Source: Corynebacterium choanae (GTDB lineage Bacteria; Actinomycetota; Actinomycetes; Mycobacteriales; Mycobacteriaceae). Taken from it: a DNA stretch of 64,000 nt. Below are positions 61,598-64,000 of the stretch, in pieces. The stretch is from assembly GCF_003813965.1 (NCBI RefSeq), contig NZ_CP033896.1, forward strand, positions 2,790,001 through 2,854,000, in the 5' to 3' direction. Both the position numbers and the translations under genes were made by a program. The notes beneath the pieces were generated by a model. The model was not told where the DNA came from. It saw nothing but the letters and a program-made list of their open reading frames with translations, and did no database searches. Positions within the stretch are counted from its first letter, which is position 1; every line of letters begins with the position of its first letter.

Positions 61598-62515
61598 ATG
61601 TCGTTTGTTGCTGATCCGAATATCGCAGCTGTTATTGTCACCCACAATCGGCGCGACATGGTCGCCGAATCGTTGCGTATTGTTGCCCAACAGCGCACCG
61701 CCCCCCGCTGGATCATTGTTGTCGATAACGGTAACGATCCGGCGGTGCGGGAACTCGTGACAGAGATTTGCGGTGAACGCGGCATCTGGCTTGGCAGTGC
61801 CACCAATCTTGGTGGCGCCGGTGGTTTCGCATACGGGTTTCTCCACGCCCTCGCACTTGGTGCCGATGCGGTGTGGTGTGCCGACGACGACGGGCGCCCC
61901 GCTGACGATACAGTCTTAGGCACTCTGCTGGAATGCGCCTACCAGCATCAGCTTGACGAAGTTTCCCCGGTGGTTGTCGATAAACAGCAGCCCGAACTGT
62001 TAGCGTTCCCGCTGCGGCGGGGCACCACGTGGCGCCGTACCCGGGCGGAACTTATCGACCCGCAGCAGCAAGAATCCAATCTGCTGCCAGGGATCGCCTC
62101 CTTGTTCAATGGGGCGTTGCTCTCTGCCACAGCCTTAGAGCGGATCGGGGTACCCGACTATCGACTGTTTATCCGTGGCGACGAAGTGGAATATCACCGT
62201 CGTCTGGTGCGCAGCGGTCTTCGTTTCGGTACCTGCCTGACCTGCGCATATCTGCACCCGAACGGGTCGGAGGAATTTAAACCAATCCTCGGCGGCCGCA
62301 TGCACACCCAATATCCGGATAATGCCACGAAACGGTTTTTCACCTATCGCAACCGCGGCTATCTCATGAACCAGCCGGGGATGCGTCGCCTTATTCCGCA
62401 AGAATATGCCCGTTTCGCCTGGTTCTTCCTGATTCAACAGAAAGACCCGGCCGGATTTTGGCGCTGGTTTACCCTGCATCAGCAAGGACGCAAGGAACAG
62501 TTCCGCCGTCCTTAA
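61598..62515 (+). CDS. glfT1: Galactofuranosyltransferase GlfT1
   Basis: 305-aa GT2-family glycosyltransferase. An N-terminal nucleotide-sugar domain (AAVIVTHNRRDMV) is followed by the metal-binding ADDDGRP (about 95-101), then NGALLSA and IRGDEVEYHRR with the likely catalytic acidic residues. In mycobacteria GlfT1 (Rv3782) adds the first galactofuranose residues to the lipid-linked rhamnosyl-GlcNAc acceptor, and its gene sits between the two exporter genes; here it is 10 kb from wzt. The ATG at 61598 is chosen because the family N-terminus starts there. A run of six T after a tiny hairpin at 62541-62560 may end transcription. Acts on the cytoplasmic membrane face. Confidence 0.88.
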   Translation: MSFVADPNIAAVIVTHNRRDMVAESLRIVAQQRTAPRWIIVVDNGNDPAVRELVTEICGERGIWLGSATNLGGAGGFAYGFLHALALGADAVWCADDDGRPADDTVLGTLLECAYQHQLDEVSPVVVDKQQPELLAFPLRRGTTWRRTRAELIDPQQQESNLLPGIASLFNGALLSATALERIGVPDYRLFIRGDEVEYHRRLVRSGLRFGTCLTCAYLHPNGSEEFKPILGGRMHTQYPDNATKRFFTYRNRGYLMNQPGMRRLIPQEYARFAWFFLIQQKDPAGFWRWFTLHQQGRKEQFRRP

Positions 62516-62726
62516 CCCTGCAGGAACATCACGCAGTAATTTGCTTGGCAACAATTTTTTCCTGGCAAGGGAACCGGTTGCTATCCGCAGCAGACTAACT
62601 ATTTCAGGCCGGTATTCCTAGCCTGCCAGCAACGAAAATACATCGAGAACATCTTCTCTGCTGGTGGGATACTTACCGACAGCCTACGTTTCGTCATCTA
62701 CGCCACGTTTGGAGGCACCGCACATT

Positions 62727-63122
62727 ATGGACGAGCATTCCTCGTACACCCCATCCGGATCGATCAATCCCTGGACTATGCCAACCACCGGTATGCAATG
62801 GTGTGATTGTGGTGCAGACTGCGAGCTTGAACGAGAAGAAGTCGCGGCAATGTTCACCGACCTCGGGTTTGACGACGGCAATCTTGTTCCGGTGGACGTG
62901 GTCGCCGCAATCATTCAACACATTTGGGATTACGAGTCGGTGTGTGTGTTTTTTGTTGACCATCTGCGCCGCAGCCTGAAAGCCATCCACGGCTCGATGG
63001 AGACGATGGTGTTGTTTGCTGAGGCAGTCGATATTGTTGGCTATTTCACGAAAACGTGGCAAGGCTGCCCAGAGCTTGACGAATGCACCGACACCATCAA
63101 TTTTCTTCGGATTTTTGATTAG
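62727..63122 (+). CDS. Hypothetical small acidic protein
   Basis: 131 aa, not recognised. GGAGG at 62711-62715 lies 11 bases before the ATG at 62727; a GTG at 62664 would add 21 residues. The N-terminal third has clustered cysteines (WCDCGADC). The rest looks mainly helical and acidic (VDVVAAIIQHIWDYESVCVFF, with further Cys in GCPELDEC). No signal peptide. The evenly spread hydrophobic pattern and the start signal suggest a real gene. Converges on the next gene, with 47 bases between. Confidence 0.6.
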   Translation: MDEHSSYTPSGSINPWTMPTTGMQWCDCGADCELEREEVAAMFTDLGFDDGNLVPVDVVAAIIQHIWDYESVCVFFVDHLRRSLKAIHGSMETMVLFAEAVDIVGYFTKTWQGCPELDECTDTINFLRIFD

Positions 63123-63169
63123 CACGACCGGGTACAACCGCCCCCAAGCGCGCCCTGTGGGTAGGCAGG

Positions 63170-63715
63170 CTACTGAGGCTGTGGGGGCGCCGCTGCAGCC
63201 GGTTGCAAGGTGGGTGGCGGCAACGGGTGCACGCTGGCGGTGAAGGCGCGATGCGCCAGGGTTTTCAACCTGGTGTTGAGGTGTGGCAAGTCGGGTTCGT
63301 CGCGGCCAATGGATCCTTGCGCCCCGACGCAAAGCAGACTGTGTTCTTCTTCCGCGGCGGGAATAGTCAGCACCGCTTCGACGGTTATCGTCCACAATCC
63401 CACATCGAAACGGTCCACTGCCGCAGGGGAGGCGAAAAACTCGGCTACCGTGCACGTTTCGGTGCTGTGATCAGCGGGAAGACTGGGAACACTATTCGCG
63501 GTGACAGGCGGGGTGGGGGCGAAACTCATCCGGACTGCCTGCCGCAGCAGCGTCATTGGCGCCCCGCCACTGATGCCAATGAGTCGGGAGATTTCTTCCC
63601 GGCTGTGCACTATCCCGGCGCGCACAATGATGATCGTGGCTGCCGGTGAGGTGGCATGTTGTGCATGGTGGTGATCCAGGATGGCGACGTCGGCTATCCG
63701 CTGATCTGGGCTCAT
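63170..63715 (-). CDS. Hypothetical protein
   Basis: 181 aa, not recognised. TACGCT (63724-63729) lies 8 bases before the ATG, the same leaderless layout seen at other genes here. The first half has a mixed alpha/beta pattern (ATIIIVRAGIVHSREEISRLIGI); the second includes WTITVEAVLTIPAAEEEHSLLCVGA. The tail is Pro/Ala/Gln-rich (PPPTLQPAAAAPPQPQ). No signal peptide or membrane helix. It could be the distal gene of a unit that starts beyond the right edge. Confidence 0.55.
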   Translation of the reverse strand: MSPDQRIADVAILDHHHAQHATSPAATIIIVRAGIVHSREEISRLIGISGGAPMTLLRQAVRMSFAPTPPVTANSVPSLPADHSTETCTVAEFFASPAAVDRFDVGLWTITVEAVLTIPAAEEEHSLLCVGAQGSIGRDEPDLPHLNTRLKTLAHRAFTASVHPLPPPTLQPAAAAPPQPQ

Positions 63716-63859
63716 ACTGTGTAAGCGTAGCGATATTTCGACGATCCTGACCGCACCGGCAGCTTCCGTGGTGAGGCGAACGCCACCGGGGCGGTGCTCT
63801 TCGGCTTCACGGGCATCGGCTGGTTGCGTTGCGCGAGGGGATTATTACCGGCTGTAAGG

Positions 63860-64000
63860 CTACTGTTGCACCCCTGGCGTCTGTTCGCCGAGGGGTAGTG
63901 GGCGCGGATGTTCACCGAAGCTGTCGCGCAGATAGCTGCGCCGCCGCCGGGCTGATTCCACCGCCAACCAGGCGTCAACTATTGCAGCGACTTCCATGGT
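63860..64000 (-). CDS. C-terminal end of an unidentified protein
   Basis: Open minus-strand frame from the window edge to a TAG at 63860-63862. It reads at least 46 residues, including VAAIVDAWLAVESARRRRSYL and FGEHPRPLPLGEQTPG. An ATG at 63997 falls within it, but the frame continues off the window, so it is probably the end of a longer gene. Not recognised. The 144 bases down to the next gene hold only that gene's promoter. Confidence 0.45.
   Translation of the reverse strand, partial: TMEVAAIVDAWLAVESARRRRSYLRDSFGEHPRPLPLGEQTPGVQQ

Noticed and set aside
63712..63978. 88-codon minus-strand frame at the right end
   Set aside because: It overlaps the frame ending at 63860 and the next gene's promoter; composition looks random.

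Overview
The window looks like a chromosomal segment of a Corynebacterium or a close mycolic-acid actinomycete. GC is high, tRNA-Ser/tRNA-Arg genes sit beside tyrA and a Pat/HisC2 aminotransferase, and there is an actinobacterial tRNA-adenosine-deaminase-associated protein next to tadA. A Wzm/Wzt/GlfT1-type arabinogalactan galactan export set is also present. Several gene neighbourhoods (tadA - associated protein - tyrA; quinone oxidoreductase - aminotransferase-like protein - wzm/wzt - glfT1) match the order known from the Rv3752c-Rv3783 part of the M. tuberculosis genome. No species is named because nothing in the sequence decides it.

Layout. (1) 1-32.1 kb: three enormous paralogous secreted proteins in tandem on the minus strand. 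The first is cut by the window edge (at least 2745 aa); the other two are 3386 and 3921 aa. Each has a signal peptide and a conserved N-terminal region of about 1370 aa. Then follow 10 or more, 11 and 13 two-cysteine DUF11/DUF7507-like repeats. In the two complete proteins these are followed by 2 or 4 further repeats of another type, a Pro-rich wall-spanning segment and a LAXTG (not LPXTG) sorting signal. (2) 32.5-36.7 kb: tgt, whose zinc-binding cysteines appear to be gone, and an MMPL-family transporter. (3) 37.1-44 kb: a housekeeping stretch with four different tRNA types (five genes), CsbD-like protein, tadA, its Asp-rich associated protein, tyrA, a FrnE-like DsbA-family protein and pat. 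(4) 44-51.2 kb: ptrB, a quinone oxidoreductase, a class V aminotransferase-like protein lacking the PLP lysine, and the galactan exporter wzm-wzt. (5) 51.5-61.3 kb: a sialic-acid uptake and breakdown cluster (GntR regulator, oligopeptide-type ABC importer with a permease-ATPase fusion, N-acetylneuraminate lyase, ManNAc-6-P epimerase). It lies between wzt and (6) glfT1, and is followed by two unrecognised small genes and a gene end at the right edge.

How they work together. The three large proteins probably form long surface stalks linked to the cell wall by a class E sortase encoded elsewhere. Wzm, Wzt and GlfT1 act in making and exporting the lipid-linked galactan to which mycolic acids are eventually attached. 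The sialic-acid cluster shares an 11-bp near-palindrome, TTGTCWGACAA. It is found at the regulator promoter, upstream of the binding-protein gene and upstream of the permease operon, so these probably form one NanR regulon. Surface proteins plus sialic-acid use would fit a host-associated lifestyle, but that is inference.

Nine genes have a -10-like hexamer 6-8 bases before the start codon and no ribosome binding site, which points to widespread leaderless mRNAs and was used to choose starts.
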